Shown: in pieces, positions 25,587 to 35,946 of the stretch
Layout of the letters: each line of letters starts with the position of its first letter
How positions within the stretch are numbered: the first letter of the stretch is position 1
Origin: Pectobacterium sp. CFBP8739
Lineage (GTDB): Bacteria; Pseudomonadota; Gammaproteobacteria; Enterobacterales; Enterobacteriaceae
Assembly: GCF_013449375.1 (NCBI RefSeq)
Contig: NZ_JACDRR010000021.1
Location: 8,853 to 72,852, forward strand
DNA: 64,000 bases
Reading direction: 5' to 3'
Made by a program: the position numbers and the translations under genes
The notes under the pieces: model-generated
What the model was told of the DNA's origin: nothing
Database searches by the model: none
What the model saw: only the letters and a program-made list of their open reading frames with translations

Positions 25587-27230
25587 ATGTCGAATAAACC
25601 CTTCTATTACCAAGATCCTTTTCCACTCAGTAAAGATGACACCGAATATCGCCTGCTGAGCAGCGATTTTGTCTCTGTCGCCCAGTTTGAAGGTCAGGAC
25701 ATCCTGAAGATCGAGCCAGCCGCGTTGACCCTTCTGGCTCAGCAAGCCTTCCACGATGCCTCTTTCATGCTCCGTCCCGCCCACCAACAGCAAGTGGCCG
25801 ATATTCTTAGCGATCCGGAAGCCAGCGAAAACGATAAATACGTTGCCCTGCAATTCCTGCGCAACTCAGAAATTTCCGCCAAGGGCATCCTGCCAACCTG
25901 TCAGGATACTGGTACGGCGATCATCGTCGGTAAAAAAGGCCAGAACGTCTGGACTGGCGGTAACGACGCCGAGGCGCTGTCCAAAGGCGTGTACAACACG
26001 TTCGTTGAAGACAACTTGCGTTACTCGCAGAACGCCGCGCTGGATATGTACAAAGAGGTCAACACCGGCACTAACCTGCCTGCACAGATTGACCTCTACA
26101 GCACCGAGGGCGAGGACTATAAATTCCTGTTCGTCACCAAAGGCGGCGGTTCCGCTAACAAAACCTATCTGTATCAGGAAACTAAAGCGCTGCTGACGCC
26201 GGGTAAACTGAAAAGTTTCCTGATCGAGAAAATGCGTTCACTGGGCACCGCGGCCTGTCCGCCGTACCATATCGCGTTTGTCATTGGCGGCACTTCGGCA
26301 GAAACCACGCTGAAAACCGTTAAGCTGGCGTCAACCAAGTACTACGACGAACTGCCGACCGAAGGCAATGAACATGGCCAGGCGTTTCGTGATGTCGCGC
26401 TGGAGCAGGAAATTCTGGAAGCCGCACGCGATCTGGGCCTGGGCGCGCAGTTCGGCGGTAAATATTTTGCGCACGACGTGCGGATTATCCGCCTGCCACG
26501 CCACGGCGCCTCTTGCCCTGTTGGTATGGGCGTGTCCTGCTCGGCTGACCGTAACATCAAAGGTAAGATCAACCGCAAGGGCGTCTGGCTGGAGCAGTTA
26601 GAGCAGAACCCAGGTAAATATATCCCTGAGCACCTGCGTGAAACAGGCGAAGGCGATGCGGTTAAAATCGACCTGAATCGCCCGATGGCCGAGATCCTGA
26701 AGACGCTGTCGCAGTACCCCGTATCCACCCGTCTTTCCCTGACTGGCACCATCATCGTGGGTCGTGATATTGCTCACGCCAAGCTGAAAGAACGTCTGGA
26801 TAACGGCGAAGGCCTGCCGCAGTACATCAAAGATCACCCGATTTACTACGCGGGGCCGGCAAAAACGCCAGAAGGTTATCCGTCCGGCTCGTTAGGCCCA
26901 ACCACCGCTGGCCGCATGGATTCCTACGTTGATTTATTGCAGGCCAACGGCGGCAGCATGATCATGCTGGCAAAAGGCAACCGCAGCCAGCAGGTGACCG
27001 ACGCGTGCCATAAACACGGCGGTTTCTACCTCGGCAGCATCGGCGGCCCGGCAGCGATTCTGGCGCAGAACAGCATCAAGAGCCTGACCTGCGTGGAATA
27101 CCCGGAGCTGGGTATGGAAGCTATCTGGAAAATCGAAGTTGAAGATTTTCCGGCCTTTATTCTGGTCGATGATAAAGGCAACGATTTCTTCCAGGTGATC
27201 CAGAGCGCCAAGTGCGTGAAATGCGGTTAA
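25587..27230 (+). CDS. fumA: Class I (iron-sulfur) fumarate hydratase
   Basis: This 547-residue enzyme converts fumarate and malate in the TCA cycle. E. coli FumA and FumB are 548. C105 in [12 protein letters not shown] is the first cluster cysteine, and [19 protein letters not shown] and [13 protein letters not shown] are further class I signatures. The end ends in [11 protein letters not shown]. The ATG at 25587 gives the conserved N-terminus [14 protein letters not shown]; a longer frame starting at 25545 adds residues not seen in the family. A strong terminator lies 260 bp downstream after the 181-bp element. Confidence 0.95.
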   Translation: MSNKPFYYQDPFPLSKDDTEYRLLSSDFVSVAQFEGQDILKIEPAALTLLAQQAFHDASFMLRPAHQQQVADILSDPEASENDKYVALQFLRNSEISAKGILPTCQDTGTAIIVGKKGQNVWTGGNDAEALSKGVYNTFVEDNLRYSQNAALDMYKEVNTGTNLPAQIDLYSTEGEDYKFLFVTKGGGSANKTYLYQETKALLTPGKLKSFLIEKMRSLGTAACPPYHIAFVIGGTSAETTLKTVKLASTKYYDELPTEGNEHGQAFRDVALEQEILEAARDLGLGAQFGGKYFAHDVRIIRLPRHGASCPVGMGVSCSADRNIKGKINRKGVWLEQLEQNPGKYIPEHLRETGEGDAVKIDLNRPMAEILKTLSQYPVSTRLSLTGTIIVGRDIAHAKLKERLDNGEGLPQYIKDHPIYYAGPAKTPEGYPSGSLGPTTAGRMDSYVDLLQANGGSMIMLAKGNRSQQVTDACHKHGGFYLGSIGGPAAILAQNSIKSLTCVEYPELGMEAIWKIEVEDFPAFILVDDKGNDFFQVIQSAKCVKCG

Positions 27231-27275
27231 CTCACTCTTACTGTGATTAGAGGTTAGTAGCTAACGCCAGCCGAG

Positions 27276-27456
27276 CGGGAGTAACGGATAGATCGTAAAG
27301 TCGCTGTAAACACGTCCATGTGCGCTCGGCTTGCGCAGATATGAATCTCATCCCTGAGATTCACCCTTTCAGGGCCGTCGCTAGCGACGTTCAAAAACGT
27401 TCCTGACGTTTTTGTCCATGGTGCAAACGCTTTACTCTTCTATTCCGTTACTCCCG
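27276..27456. repeat. 181-bp element with terminal inverted repeats (MITE-like)
   Basis: CGGGAGTAACGGATAG (27276-27291) is matched in inverse by CTATTCCGTTACTCCCG (27440-27456), perfect but for one extra base. A second inner pair GTAAAG / CTTTAC follows. The body contains several GC-rich hairpins and GTTCAAAAACGTTCCTGACG, related to the insert in the repeat at 19525. No ORF lies inside. It sits between fumA and its terminator. Confidence 0.75.
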
Positions 27457-27493
27457 TTTTCGTTCGGTAAATAGGTTTGTCTGCGGTCTACAG

Positions 27494-27518
27494 CGCCCCG
27501 ATTTTCGGGGCGTTTTTT
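27494..27518 (+). terminator. Terminator of fumA
   Basis: CGCCCCGA-TTT-TCGGGGCG is followed by TTTTTT, a strong intrinsic terminator on the + strand. Its T-tract overlaps the stop codon of the convergent norR gene. Confidence 0.92.
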
Positions 27519-29055
27519 ATTTGATGCCCAACCGCTTCGCCAGCCGATGCAGGTTGCCGCTGTCTAGTTCAAGTTCCCTTGCGCAGGATGACCAGTTGCC
27601 CTCATGGCGTGCCAGCGTTTGTTGGATGACTCGACGCTGATAGTCGTCCGTTGCCTCCCGCAGGCCGCCACTGATGAAATACGCGGGTGCCGTGTCGATA
27701 GCGCTCGACGCCCCTGCGGCGGCATGAACAGGCAGGGAGGGAAGCTCAAGATTGAAATGCTCACGCCCCAACAGCACCTCGCCCGATTCCTGTCCTGCTC
27801 TCGCCAGCACGGTGGCACGGTAAATAGCGTGTTCCAGCTCGCGCACATTCCCCGGCCAGTCGTATTGTTCCAATAGCGCGCCCGTGTCGGCCGTTAACGC
27901 CAGACGTGCCAGCCCCAGTTGCACGCGGCTGCGCTCACAGAAGAACCCCGCCAACAGCGCCACATCCTGACGGCGCTCGCGCAGCGGCGGTACGGATAGC
28001 GGGAACACGCTCAGACGGTGGAACAAGTCAGCACGAAAAGCGCCATCCAGCACCGCCTGCCGCAAGTCACGGTTAGTCGCCGCCAGCACGCGCACGTTCA
28101 CTTTCAGGCTATTGTCATCACCCACGCGCTGGAGATCGCCATACTGCAATACACGCAGCAGTTTCGCCTGTAGCGTCAGCGACAGTTCGCCAATCTCATC
28201 CAGAAATAGCGTGCCGTTATCCGCCATTTCAAACTTACCGGTGCGATGATGGATCGCTCCGGTAAACGCGCCCTTCACATGACCAAACAGCTCACTCTCC
28301 GCGACCGACTCCGGCAGTGCGGCGCAGTTCAGGTACACCAGAGGATGACTTGCGCGGCTGGAACCACGATGGATTGCTCGCGCCACCAGCTCTTTACCAA
28401 CGCCGGTTTCCCCCATAATCAGCACGTTCAGATCGGAGCCCGCGACGATATCGACCTCCTTCTTTAGCCGCTGCATCGGTTCCGACAGCCCGACCATTTC
28501 CTCCACGCTTTCCGCCGCCGGACTTTCAGCACGGACCGGCGCGGGCAACTGCCGCTCAAGACGCTCCATCAGCAGCGCATTGCTCAGCGCTGCCGCCGCC
28601 ATCGCCCCCACCAGCCGCAGTTCTTCATCGCTAAAATGGTCGAACTGGCAGGGATCCATACCGTCCACGGTCAGCGCCCCGATCAGATTCTGATTGGCAA
28701 ACAGTGGCAGGCCGACGCAAGCATGCACCTTAAGATCCTCCTGACTGGGAATCAGGCCGTCATAGGGGTCGGGAAGCTGGCTATCCGCCGGGAAGCGCAC
28801 CACGTCGCCCGCACGGGCAATCGCCTCCAGACGGGGATGATCGGACAGGCGAAAGCGTCGCCCCAGCACGTCCGGCGCCAGACCGTCGATCGCCAGCGGG
28901 CGGAACAGCTGATTCTCGTAACGCAGCAGCGCCGAGGCATCACAGCGCAGCAGTTGGCGCAGGCTGTTAATCAAGCGCTGAAAACGATCCTGATTTGATA
29001 GCCCCATTTGCAACTCGATAGCGATACGGGCAAGGGCATTAATGGAGAGTGTCAT
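27517..29055 (-). CDS. norR: Nitric oxide-responsive sigma-54 activator NorR
   Basis: This 512-residue bacterial enhancer-binding protein has an N-terminal GAF domain (about 20-175) that binds NO through a non-haem iron. The AAA+ domain has Walker [11 protein letters not shown], the sigma-54 contact loop GAFTGA, and [21 protein letters not shown]-terminal Fis-type helix-turn-helix ends in [16 protein letters not shown]. The ATG at 29055 with AGGA upstream gives the family start; a longer frame from 29100 does not. It diverges from norVW across three GT-N7-AC sites and a sigma-54 promoter. Confidence 0.95.
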   Translation of the reverse strand: MTLSINALARIAIELQMGLSNQDRFQRLINSLRQLLRCDASALLRYENQLFRPLAIDGLAPDVLGRRFRLSDHPRLEAIARAGDVVRFPADSQLPDPYDGLIPSQEDLKVHACVGLPLFANQNLIGALTVDGMDPCQFDHFSDEELRLVGAMAAAALSNALLMERLERQLPAPVRAESPAAESVEEMVGLSEPMQRLKKEVDIVAGSDLNVLIMGETGVGKELVARAIHRGSSRASHPLVYLNCAALPESVAESELFGHVKGAFTGAIHHRTGKFEMADNGTLFLDEIGELSLTLQAKLLRVLQYGDLQRVGDDNSLKVNVRVLAATNRDLRQAVLDGAFRADLFHRLSVFPLSVPPLRERRQDVALLAGFFCERSRVQLGLARLALTADTGALLEQYDWPGNVRELEHAIYRATVLARAGQESGEVLLGREHFNLELPSLPVHAAAGASSAIDTAPAYFISGGLREATDDYQRRVIQQTLARHEGNWSSCARELELDSGNLHRLAKRLGIK

Positions 29056-29060
29056 GGTGT

Positions 29061-29116
29061 GTCCTAATGACAGAGCCTGTGTCATTAAGACAATAGGCAA
29101 ACCATGTCATTTTGAC
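29061..29116. promoter_or_regulatory. Three NorR enhancer sites
   Basis: Three matches to the NorR core GT-N7-AC are GTCCTAATGAC (29061-29071), GTCATTAAGAC (29081-29091) and GTCATTTTGAC (29106-29116). Three sites upstream of norVW is the arrangement known in E. coli, where all three are needed for activation. Confidence 0.85.
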
Positions 29117-29158
29117 AATAAGTATTTATTAAATAGTTATAAATCAATATATTAAAAA

Positions 29159-29175
29159 TTGGCACACTTTCTGCA
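29159..29175 (+). promoter_or_regulatory. Sigma-54 promoter of norVW
   Basis: TTGGCACACTTTCTGCA has the -24 GG (29161-29162) and -12 GC (29173-29174) elements at the invariant spacing. It lies 46 bp before the norV start and downstream of the NorR sites. Confidence 0.9.
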
Positions 29176-29220
29176 ATCTCTACAGCATATTTCCGTATAC
29201 GACTATTGAGGTTTCAGAAC

Positions 29221-30750
29221 ATGGCAATTCACGTTAAGAACAATATTCATTGGGTTGGACAACGCGACTGGGAAGTGCGTGATTTTCACGGCACGGAGTA
29301 CAAGACGCTGCAAGGCAGCAGCTATAACAGTTATCTGATCCGCGAAGAAAAAACCGTGCTGATCGATACTGTCGATCACAAGTTCAGCCGCGATTTTGTG
29401 CAGAACCTGATGGCGGAAGTGGATCTGAACACGATTGACTACATTGTGATCAACCACGCCGAAGAAGATCACGCCGGGGCGCTGAGCGAACTGATGGCGC
29501 GTATTCCCAACACGCCAATTTATTGTACCCACAATGCGATCGATTCCATCACCGGTCACCATCATCACCCTGAGTGGAATTTCCATACGGTCAAAACTGG
29601 CGACAGGCTGGATATCGGTAACGGCAAGCAGTTGATCTTTATCGAAACGCCAATGCTGCACTGGCCGGATAGCATGATGACCTATATGACCGAGGACGCC
29701 GTGCTGTTCAGTAACGATGCGTTCGGTCAGCACTACTGCGATGAGCACCTGTTCAATGACGAAGTGGATCAGACAGAACTGTTCGAACAATGCCAGCGCT
29801 ATTTCGCCAACATTCTGACGCCGTTCAGCCGCTTAGTCACCGCCAAGATCCATGAAGTGCTGGGCTTCAACCTCCCGCTGTCGATGGTGGCGACCTCACA
29901 CGGCGTGGTATGGCGTGACGATCCTGCCCAGATCATCCACCTGTATCTGAAATGGGCGGACAGCTATCAGGAAGATCGCATCACGCTGTTTTACGACACC
30001 ATGTCCAACAACACCCGCATGATGGCCGACGCCATTGCGCAAGGCATCAACGATGTCGACCCCGGCGTCGCGGTGAAAATCTATAACGTCGCCCGCCACG
30101 ATAAGAACGAAATCCTGACGCAGGTCTTCCGCTCGAAAGGCGTGCTCGTCGGTTCATCTACCATGAATAACGTGATGATGCCGAAGGTCGCCGCCATACT
30201 GGAAGAGATCACTGGCCTGCGTTTCCAAAACAAGAAAGCCTCAGCGTTCGGCAGCTATGGCTGGAACGGCGGCGCGGTCGATCGCATTCAAACCCGTCTG
30301 ATGGACGCCGGTTTTGAAACCACGCTGGCGCTGAAAACCAAGTGGCGTCCTGACGGTTCCGCACTGGAAATTTGCCGCGAACACGGCCGCGAAATTGCTC
30401 GTCAGTGGGCGCTGCATCCGCTGGATGATACGCCAGCCCGTCGCGTCATCTCGCCCGTAAAACAGACCACGGTGACACCACAAACCGCCAGCGCCCCGCA
30501 GGGTGTGAGCGCCCCCGCCGAGAGCGCCTGTGGTTGCAGTGAAGTCGCAGCGCCGCAGTCCGCAGCACAGCCAGCAATGCCGTCAGAAAGCGGCTGTATG
30601 CAGTGCAGCGTCTGCCAGTGGATTTACGATCCGGCACTGGGCGAGCCGATGCAGGATGTCCCCCCCGGAACCATGTGGTCGGACGTACCAGACAGCTTCC
30701 TCTGCCCGGAATGCGGGCTGGGCAAAGACGTTTTCAATCCGATTAGCTAA
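29221..30750 (+). CDS. norV: Flavorubredoxin, nitric oxide reductase NorV
   Basis: This 509-residue cytoplasmic enzyme reduces NO to N2O under anaerobic conditions. The N-terminal metallo-beta-lactamase-like diiron domain has H79, E81 and D83 in [10 protein letters not shown] flavodoxin domain follows ([17 protein letters not shown], about 255-395). The C-terminal rubredoxin has [10 protein letters not shown] and [11 protein letters not shown]. The linker before the rubredoxin is rich in Ala, Pro and Ser, so the protein is about 30 residues longer than E. coli NorV (479). It is co-transcribed with norW, its reductase, from the sigma-54 promoter. Confidence 0.95.
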   Translation: MAIHVKNNIHWVGQRDWEVRDFHGTEYKTLQGSSYNSYLIREEKTVLIDTVDHKFSRDFVQNLMAEVDLNTIDYIVINHAEEDHAGALSELMARIPNTPIYCTHNAIDSITGHHHHPEWNFHTVKTGDRLDIGNGKQLIFIETPMLHWPDSMMTYMTEDAVLFSNDAFGQHYCDEHLFNDEVDQTELFEQCQRYFANILTPFSRLVTAKIHEVLGFNLPLSMVATSHGVVWRDDPAQIIHLYLKWADSYQEDRITLFYDTMSNNTRMMADAIAQGINDVDPGVAVKIYNVARHDKNEILTQVFRSKGVLVGSSTMNNVMMPKVAAILEEITGLRFQNKKASAFGSYGWNGGAVDRIQTRLMDAGFETTLALKTKWRPDGSALEICREHGREIARQWALHPLDDTPARRVISPVKQTTVTPQTASAPQGVSAPAESACGCSEVAAPQSAAQPAMPSESGCMQCSVCQWIYDPALGEPMQDVPPGTMWSDVPDSFLCPECGLGKDVFNPIS

Positions 30751-30760
30751 GGAGAGGATG

Positions 30761-31939
30761 ATGAAAGATATCGTGATTATTGGCGCGGGCTTTGCCGCCC
30801 GCCAGCTTATTCGACAGCTCCGCAAACTGGATGCGCACTGTCCTATCCGCCTGATCACCGCTGACAGCGGCGATGAGTACAACAAACCGGATTTAAGCCA
30901 TGTGATGAGCCTGCAACAGCACGCCGACGATCTGACCAAGATGCAGGCCACCGCGTTTGCCGAAGAAAACCGCATTACGCTGCTGGCCAATACGCGTGTC
31001 ACCGCCATTGATCGCCATGCGCAACAGGTCGTCTGTGGTACGGAGCGTTACGATTACCATAAGCTGGTGTTCGCAACGGGAGCGAGCGCCATCGTGCCGC
31101 CAATTCCGGGATGCGAACATATGCTGACGCTCAATAGCCAGCAAGAATACCGCGCCCATGAACGTCGACTCTGGCAGGCCAAGCACGTACTGGTGCTCGG
31201 AGCCGGACTCATCGGCACTGAGCTGGCGATGGATTTGGATCGCGCGGGAAAACAAGTCACGCTGGTTGACTGTGCCAGCAACATTCTGCCGGCATTGATA
31301 CCGCCTGAAGTCAGCGCGCGCCTACAATTCACGCTGACGCAACAAGGGGTTTCACTGCTGCTGAACACGACCCTGCAACAGTTGGAGAAAACCGAAACCG
31401 GTGTGCTGGCCACATTTACCGATGGCCGAACTGTCGAGGCGGACGAAGTCCTCTCCGCTATCGGTTTGCAGGCCAACACATTGCTGGCGAAAGCAGCGGG
31501 GTTAGCGGTGCAGAAAGGTATTCAGACCAATGCGCAGTTACAGACCACCGATCCGCAGATTTATGCGCTGGGCGACTGCGCGGAAATTGGCGGTAAGCTC
31601 CAGCCCTTCCTGCAACCTATTCAGCTCAGCGCCATGACGCTGGCGAAGAACCTGCTGGGTGCCAGCGAGTCCCTGACGCTGCCGCCGATGCTGGTGAAAA
31701 TCAAGACGCCGCTGTTTCCGTTACAAATGGCGGGTGATACCACGCGTGGCGACTTGCACTGGCAGCAGGAATGGAACGATCAGGGGATGGTAGCGAAAGC
31801 GCTGGATCGTCAGCAGGCGCTGCGCGCCTTTGTGGTCGGCGGTGAACGGATGAAAGAGGCATTTCCGCTGCTGCGACAGCTTTCCACGACGAGTGCAACC
31901 ATGACGAATGTAACCATGACGAATGTAACTACAGCCTGA
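30761..31939 (+). CDS. norW: NADH:flavorubredoxin reductase NorW
   Basis: This 392-residue FAD enzyme passes electrons from NADH to NorV. FAD and NAD motifs are IIGAGFAARQL at the N-terminus, VLGAGLIGTELAMD near 145 and YALGDCAEIGG near 270. Two adjacent ATGs follow GGAGAGG; the second (30761) has the better spacing and gives the family start MKDIVIIG. The C-terminus carries a 15-bp tandem duplication encoding TMTNV twice, extending the protein past the E. coli end. norV and norW are 10 bp apart. Confidence 0.92.
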   Translation: MKDIVIIGAGFAARQLIRQLRKLDAHCPIRLITADSGDEYNKPDLSHVMSLQQHADDLTKMQATAFAEENRITLLANTRVTAIDRHAQQVVCGTERYDYHKLVFATGASAIVPPIPGCEHMLTLNSQQEYRAHERRLWQAKHVLVLGAGLIGTELAMDLDRAGKQVTLVDCASNILPALIPPEVSARLQFTLTQQGVSLLLNTTLQQLEKTETGVLATFTDGRTVEADEVLSAIGLQANTLLAKAAGLAVQKGIQTNAQLQTTDPQIYALGDCAEIGGKLQPFLQPIQLSAMTLAKNLLGASESLTLPPMLVKIKTPLFPLQMAGDTTRGDLHWQQEWNDQGMVAKALDRQQALRAFVVGGERMKEAFPLLRQLSTTSATMTNVTMTNVTTA

Positions 31940-32041
31940 CACAGCAAAAATAAATGATGCATTTAAAATACATATTTCTGGTCAACCCGCGTGCGGATTA
32001 ATAGAATAAAGCCATCGCTTTTGGAATTTACAGAGGTAAAC

Positions 32042-32902
32042 ATGCAAGATCTCATTTGTTATAAGAAGATGCCGCAGTGGAACAGCCAGACGCTGCCTGC
32101 CGCGTTTCAGGAAAAGCACAACACGCAGGAAGGTACCTGGGCAAAACTGACCGTTTTTAAAGGGGAAATGGCCTTCTCCATGCTGACCGAAGATGGCGAG
32201 ACGCTGGAGACGTTCCGGTTCTCCGAGCAGAACCAGCCGCCGTTTGTTGAGCCACAGGCATGGCACCGCATCGTTTCCTTCTCTGACGATCTGGAATGTC
32301 AGCTCAGCTTTTTCTGCTCGGCGGAAGATTTCTATCATAAAAAATACGGTCTGACGCGAACCCACTCCGAAGTGATCAACGCAGTGCAGTACATCAAACC
32401 GGGCAAAACGCTGGATTTAGGCTGCGGCGGCGGACGTAACTCGCTGTATCTGAACCGACGTGGGTTTGACGTCACAGCCTGTGATAAGCACGAACAGAGC
32501 ATTGATTCGCTGAATAACATCATCAAGAGCGAAGCGCTGGAAAACATCCGAGCGGGCGTTTACAACATCAATCTGGCGGAAATCAAAGAACAGTACGACT
32601 TTATCCTGTCAACCGTCGTGCTGATGTTTCTGGAACGCGATCGCATTCCGCACATCATCAGCAATATGCAGGACAGTACCGTTAACGGTGGCTATAACCT
32701 GATTATTGCCGCGATGTCGACGGAAGATTGCCCGTGCCCGATGCCCTTCTCGTTTACCTTTCAAGAAGGTGAGCTGAAGAACTATTACGCCGACTGGGAG
32801 ATCCTCAAATACAACGAGGATATGGGTGAGTTGCACAAGACGGATGCACACGGCAACCGCATCAAACTGCGCTTTGCCACGCTACTGGCAAGAAAGCCAT
32901 AA
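32042..32902 (+). CDS. tehB: SAM-dependent methyltransferase TehB (tellurite resistance)
   Basis: This 286-residue cytosolic protein has an N-terminal cupin-like domain (about 1-95, DUF1971 type) fused to a class I methyltransferase whose SAM motif is DLGCGGGRN at 125-133. This two-domain form is the long TehB type, as in Haemophilus; E. coli TehB (197 residues) has only the methyltransferase. It methylates tellurite or selenite. No tehA lies beside it. The ATG at 32042 follows AGAGGTAAAC. A terminator serving both strands follows. Confidence 0.9.
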   Translation: MQDLICYKKMPQWNSQTLPAAFQEKHNTQEGTWAKLTVFKGEMAFSMLTEDGETLETFRFSEQNQPPFVEPQAWHRIVSFSDDLECQLSFFCSAEDFYHKKYGLTRTHSEVINAVQYIKPGKTLDLGCGGGRNSLYLNRRGFDVTACDKHEQSIDSLNNIIKSEALENIRAGVYNINLAEIKEQYDFILSTVVLMFLERDRIPHIISNMQDSTVNGGYNLIIAAMSTEDCPCPMPFSFTFQEGELKNYYADWEILKYNEDMGELHKTDAHGNRIKLRFATLLARKP

Positions 32903-32940
32903 ACACAGGCTGGTCATTAGAAACCTACCCCGTAAAATAC

Positions 32941-32970
32941 AAAAGGGCCGATGAATCGGCCCTTTTGTTT
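32941..32970. terminator. Bidirectional terminator between tehB and ribB
   Basis: AAAAGGGCCGAT and ATCGGCCCTTTT form a perfect 12-bp stem around GA. T-rich sequence follows on the + strand and A-rich sequence precedes, so it can end both convergent genes. Confidence 0.92.
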
Positions 32971-32988
32971 GCGTGGTATCTGCGTGAA

Positions 32989-33642
32989 TCAGCTGGCTTT
33001 GCGCTCTGCCGCAATGCGGTAAGCCACCAGATCTTCAATCGTCAGTACCGGCATGTTGTGCTGCTTGGCAAACGCGATCACTTCCGGCGCGTGCGCCATT
33101 GAGCCATCATCGTTCGTCAGTTCACACAGAACGCCAGACGGCTTCAGGCCCGCCAGCGTCATCAGGTCTACCGTTGCTTCAGTGTGACCACCGCGCGTTA
33201 ACACGCCACCCGGTTGGGCGCGCAGCGGAAATACGTGACCAGGGCGATTCAGGTCACTCGGCTTGGCGTTATCCGCAATCGCAGCACGAATGGTGGTCAG
33301 GCGGTCGGCAGCGGAAACCCCCGTTGTAACGCCTTCGGCAGCTTCAATCGTTACAGTGAACGCCGTTTGGTAATGGCTGGAGTTCTTCTCCACCATCATC
33401 GGCAATTCTAACTGCTGGCGACGCTCTTCCGTCAGGCACAGGCACACAATGCCACTCCCGTGACGAATCGTCAGCGCCATTTGTTCAACAGTCATATTTT
33501 CAGCGGAGAAGATCATGTCACCTTCGTTTTCACGATCTTCATCATCCAACACCAGCACGCCGCGGCCATGACGCAGTGCATCAAGTGCGCGTTCTACGCG
33601 TTCGGTAGGATTGCCAAATTCAGAAAGTAATGTCTGATTCAT
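32989..33642 (-). CDS. ribB: 3,4-dihydroxy-2-butanone 4-phosphate synthase RibB
   Basis: This 217-residue enzyme makes the four-carbon precursor of riboflavin from ribulose 5-phosphate. The magnesium and substrate loop [13 protein letters not shown] is near residues 33-45, and [19 protein letters not shown] and [11 protein letters not shown] are the later active-site stretches. E. coli RibB is also 217. It lies alone on the minus strand behind an FMN riboswitch, the usual enterobacterial arrangement, with ubiK divergent on the far side. Confidence 0.96.
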   Translation of the reverse strand: MNQTLLSEFGNPTERVERALDALRHGRGVLVLDDEDRENEGDMIFSAENMTVEQMALTIRHGSGIVCLCLTEERRQQLELPMMVEKNSSHYQTAFTVTIEAAEGVTTGVSAADRLTTIRAAIADNAKPSDLNRPGHVFPLRAQPGGVLTRGGHTEATVDLMTLAGLKPSGVLCELTNDDGSMAHAPEVIAFAKQHNMPVLTIEDLVAYRIAAERKAS

Positions 33643-33770
33643 GGTAAAAACCTCAATGTTATTATGAATTACCAGAATCAGGGCGAGCTTGAGGAGTAAC
33701 CATTACGACTGGTTGCATAGTAATAGTTAGCAAAAATAACGCGAGCGAGCATGTAGCCCGACAGATACCG

Positions 33771-33945
33771 TTACTCTCTCCCATCCGGACTTTAACCGTC
33801 GGCCCCGGAATTACACCGGATCTGCTGACCCCACATTGCGAAATCGATAATCAACATCGAAAAACACAGTATGAGCGCTCGCGGGCTTCCAGTATGTATA
33901 CTGGTTTACCGCCGGTGGGGAATTACACCCCGCCCTGAGAATAAG
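33771..33945 (-). ncRNA. FMN riboswitch (RFN element) of ribB
   Basis: Read on the minus strand, the conserved blocks occur in order: CTTATTCTCAGGGCGGGG, then ATTCCCCACCGGCGGTAAA, AGCCCGCGAGCGC, GGTCAGCAGATCCGG, ATTCCGGGGCCGACGG and AGTCCGGATGGGAGAGAGTA. These are the strands of the RFN junction. It lies in the leader about 130 bp before ribB and represses it when FMN is plentiful. Confidence 0.96.
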
Positions 33946-34017
33946 CGCATTTACTATAACGCTAATACCTCGACAGGGCAATTGATCCGCCGCAGGAAAT
34001 AGGGCAAAACGTATGCT

Positions 34018-34078
34018 GAATTGCAGTAAAACTATTCTCAATTACAGTAAAACTATTCTGAATTACAGTAAAACCATG
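34018..34078. repeat. Short direct repeats upstream of ubiK
   Basis: The unit CTGAATTGCAGTAAAACTATT and its variants occur three to four times in tandem, each about 21 bp (from near 34015). This is a simple tandem array with point differences. No function is evident. Confidence 0.7.
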
Positions 34079-34198
34079 CTGAATATGTGCAAAGCAGGAA
34101 GCGGATTTAGTTTATCCATCTCACAACTCGCATTACACTTACTCTCGCATTACACTTGCTGTAGTAGTGACTTTACATAACCTAATCAGGAAAGCGAC

Positions 34199-34480
34199 AT
34201 GATTGACCCAAAGAAGATTGAGCAAATCGCCCGTCAAGTGCATGAATCTATGCCAAAAGGTATCCGGGAATTGGGTGATGATGTAGAGAAAAAGATTCGT
34301 CAGGTCTTGCAAGCACAGCTGACCCGATTGGATTTGGTGAACCGTGAAGAGTTCGATATTCAGACGCAGGTTCTGCTCCGCACGCGCGAGAAGATTGCCC
34401 GCCTGGAACAGCGTATGACCGAGCTGGAAGCGAAATTGTCTACGGAAGAAAAGCCTGCCGCAGCGCCGGAAAACGACTAA
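34199..34480 (+). CDS. ubiK: Ubiquinone biosynthesis accessory factor UbiK
   Basis: This 93-residue protein of the YqiC/BMFP family helps the aerobic ubiquinone biosynthesis complex with UbiJ. It starts [21 protein letters not shown] and has a C-terminal coiled coil (about 55-82, [20 protein letters not shown]) by which it trimerises and binds lipid. Adjacency to ribB is the usual enterobacterial order. A hairpin follows the stop codon. Confidence 0.93.
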   Translation: MIDPKKIEQIARQVHESMPKGIRELGDDVEKKIRQVLQAQLTRLDLVNREEFDIQTQVLLRTREKIARLEQRMTELEAKLSTEEKPAAAPEND

Positions 34481-34504
34481 TCCTTCCCCTGTCATCATCA
34501 CGAT

Positions 34505-34528
34505 GCAACGCCCTAGTCAGGGCGTTGC
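34505..34528 (+). terminator. Hairpin after ubiK
   Basis: GCAACGCCCT-AGTC-AGGGCGTTGC is a perfect 10-bp stem 24 bp after the ubiK stop. A short T-poor stretch follows, so termination may be partial. Confidence 0.7.
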
Positions 34529-34564
34529 TCAATTCCCAAATAGCAATATTGAGAAAAAACGAAC

Positions 34565-35818
34565 TCAGTGAGAAAGCAGTTCAACCGACTTACGCGGCAG
34601 GAACAGCCACAGTACGACCAGCATGATTAACGCATACAGCGATTTCCAGCCGATCATCAGCAACAGCGCACAGCAAAGAAAACCGCCGATTGCCGCCATC
34701 ACACGCGCACGTCCTTTCAGTAAACGCCATCCAGCCAGCATACACAGCAAATAGATCAGCACAAAGATACCGTTCGCGTACACAATCAGCAGATCCAGCG
34801 GTAGCCTGAGCCAGTAAATTAACAGGCAGCACACCAAACAGCAGCTCACGACAACCGACAGCGCATTTACCGGCGCATGTCCTGCGGACAGCTTTGCCAA
34901 TGCGCTGCTTCGCGGTGCCTGCGACCAGACGAGGCGGGCGAAACCCTGCGTATAAATATTCACGCTGGCAAAGCAAGCCAGATACCCGACAAAGCAGGCA
35001 ATCCACAGTGCATGTTCACCAAACAATTGCACAACGATACCCGGCAGTGACGCCGTGGCCGCCATCCCCTCACCATAAGCCTTAAAATGCAATACCGCCA
35101 CTGTGCATCCCCAGTAAACCGCGCCAGCAACCAGCATGCCGATGAGTAAAGCCCGCGGAAAATCGCGCTCCGGCACCCGGAATTCCGTCGCCATATGGGC
35201 AAACGCTTCAAGACCCACGAAGCACCAGAACATCACAGCCAGCGCGCCAAAGGTGTTAGACCATGACAGTTCACTCACCGACGGCCAAGGAATGTGTGCG
35301 GGCGTAATATCACCCTGCCACCAGATGGCAACGACCAATCCCACCACCAACATCGCGATAACGATCTGAATATTGGCGCTGGATCCTGCACTACGTAGGC
35401 CAAGCAGCCAGATACCGCCCAGCGTCAGCAACTGTACGCAAAGCAACCCCAGATCACTCCAGCCAAACGCCGCCTGCCAGAATCCAGCGGCAATTTGCAA
35501 GGCAGCAGGCAGACCCAGTGGAATAACGGACAGGAATAGCCAGCCGGTCACTCGCGCCATGCGCGGCCCAAAGGCCTGGTTAACAAAGTGCGCGGCTCCG
35601 CCCGCATTAGGAAAATGTTGCCCCAGTGAGGCAAAGCCAATGGCGATAGGGAAAACAAACAGAATCAAGATCGGCCATGCCCACAGGCTATCTTGCTGTG
35701 CCAGTTGCGCGACCAACGCAGGAACCGCAAACACCCCTGTCCCCAGCAACGAAGTCGACAGCAGCCCCACGCCCTGGATTAGACCAAGCTCTTGTTTTAA
35801 TCCTTTTGCTTCACTCAC
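34565..35818 (-). CDS. yjeH: L-methionine/branched-chain amino acid exporter YjeH
   Basis: This 417-residue APC-superfamily transporter has about 12 helices and is collinear with E. coli YjeH (418), which exports methionine and branched-chain amino acids. Shared segments include LSTSLLGTGVFAVPALVA, VTGWLFLSVIPLGLPAALQIAAGF and MFWCFVGLEAFAHMATEFRVPERDFPRAL. The start codon is GTG at 35818, supported by AAGGTG nine bases upstream. It lies between ubiK (convergent) and zipA, on the same strand as zipA and after zipA's terminator. Confidence 0.9.
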   Translation of the reverse strand: MSEAKGLKQELGLIQGVGLLSTSLLGTGVFAVPALVAQLAQQDSLWAWPILILFVFPIAIGFASLGQHFPNAGGAAHFVNQAFGPRMARVTGWLFLSVIPLGLPAALQIAAGFWQAAFGWSDLGLLCVQLLTLGGIWLLGLRSAGSSANIQIVIAMLVVGLVVAIWWQGDITPAHIPWPSVSELSWSNTFGALAVMFWCFVGLEAFAHMATEFRVPERDFPRALLIGMLVAGAVYWGCTVAVLHFKAYGEGMAATASLPGIVVQLFGEHALWIACFVGYLACFASVNIYTQGFARLVWSQAPRSSALAKLSAGHAPVNALSVVVSCCLVCCLLIYWLRLPLDLLIVYANGIFVLIYLLCMLAGWRLLKGRARVMAAIGGFLCCALLLMIGWKSLYALIMLVVLWLFLPRKSVELLSH

Positions 35819-35875
35819 AACGTTTCACCTTTTCTTGCTTTTTACACCACACCACGGCTGGGACTAAAAATAAAA

Positions 35876-35897
35876 AAGCCTCCACTAACGGAGGCTT
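35876..35897 (-). terminator. Terminator of zipA
   Basis: On the minus strand AAGCCTCC and GGAGGCTT form an 8-bp stem followed by a long T-tract (TTTTTTATTTTT). It lies between zipA and yjeH. Confidence 0.92.
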
Positions 35898-35946
35898 CTC
35901 TCACCCACTGCATTCACAAACTTATGCTTTCACATAGATAGTGCTA

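Larger units (their letters stand above)
33643..34198. other. Intergenic region between ribB and ubiK
   Basis: It holds the ribB leader with the FMN riboswitch (33771-33945). Next to ubiK there is a stretch with three near-identical repeats of 'tgaattacagtaaaac' type (34018-34075) and a shorter CATTACACTT repeat pair near 34133-34160. No gene is seen. Confidence 0.6.
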
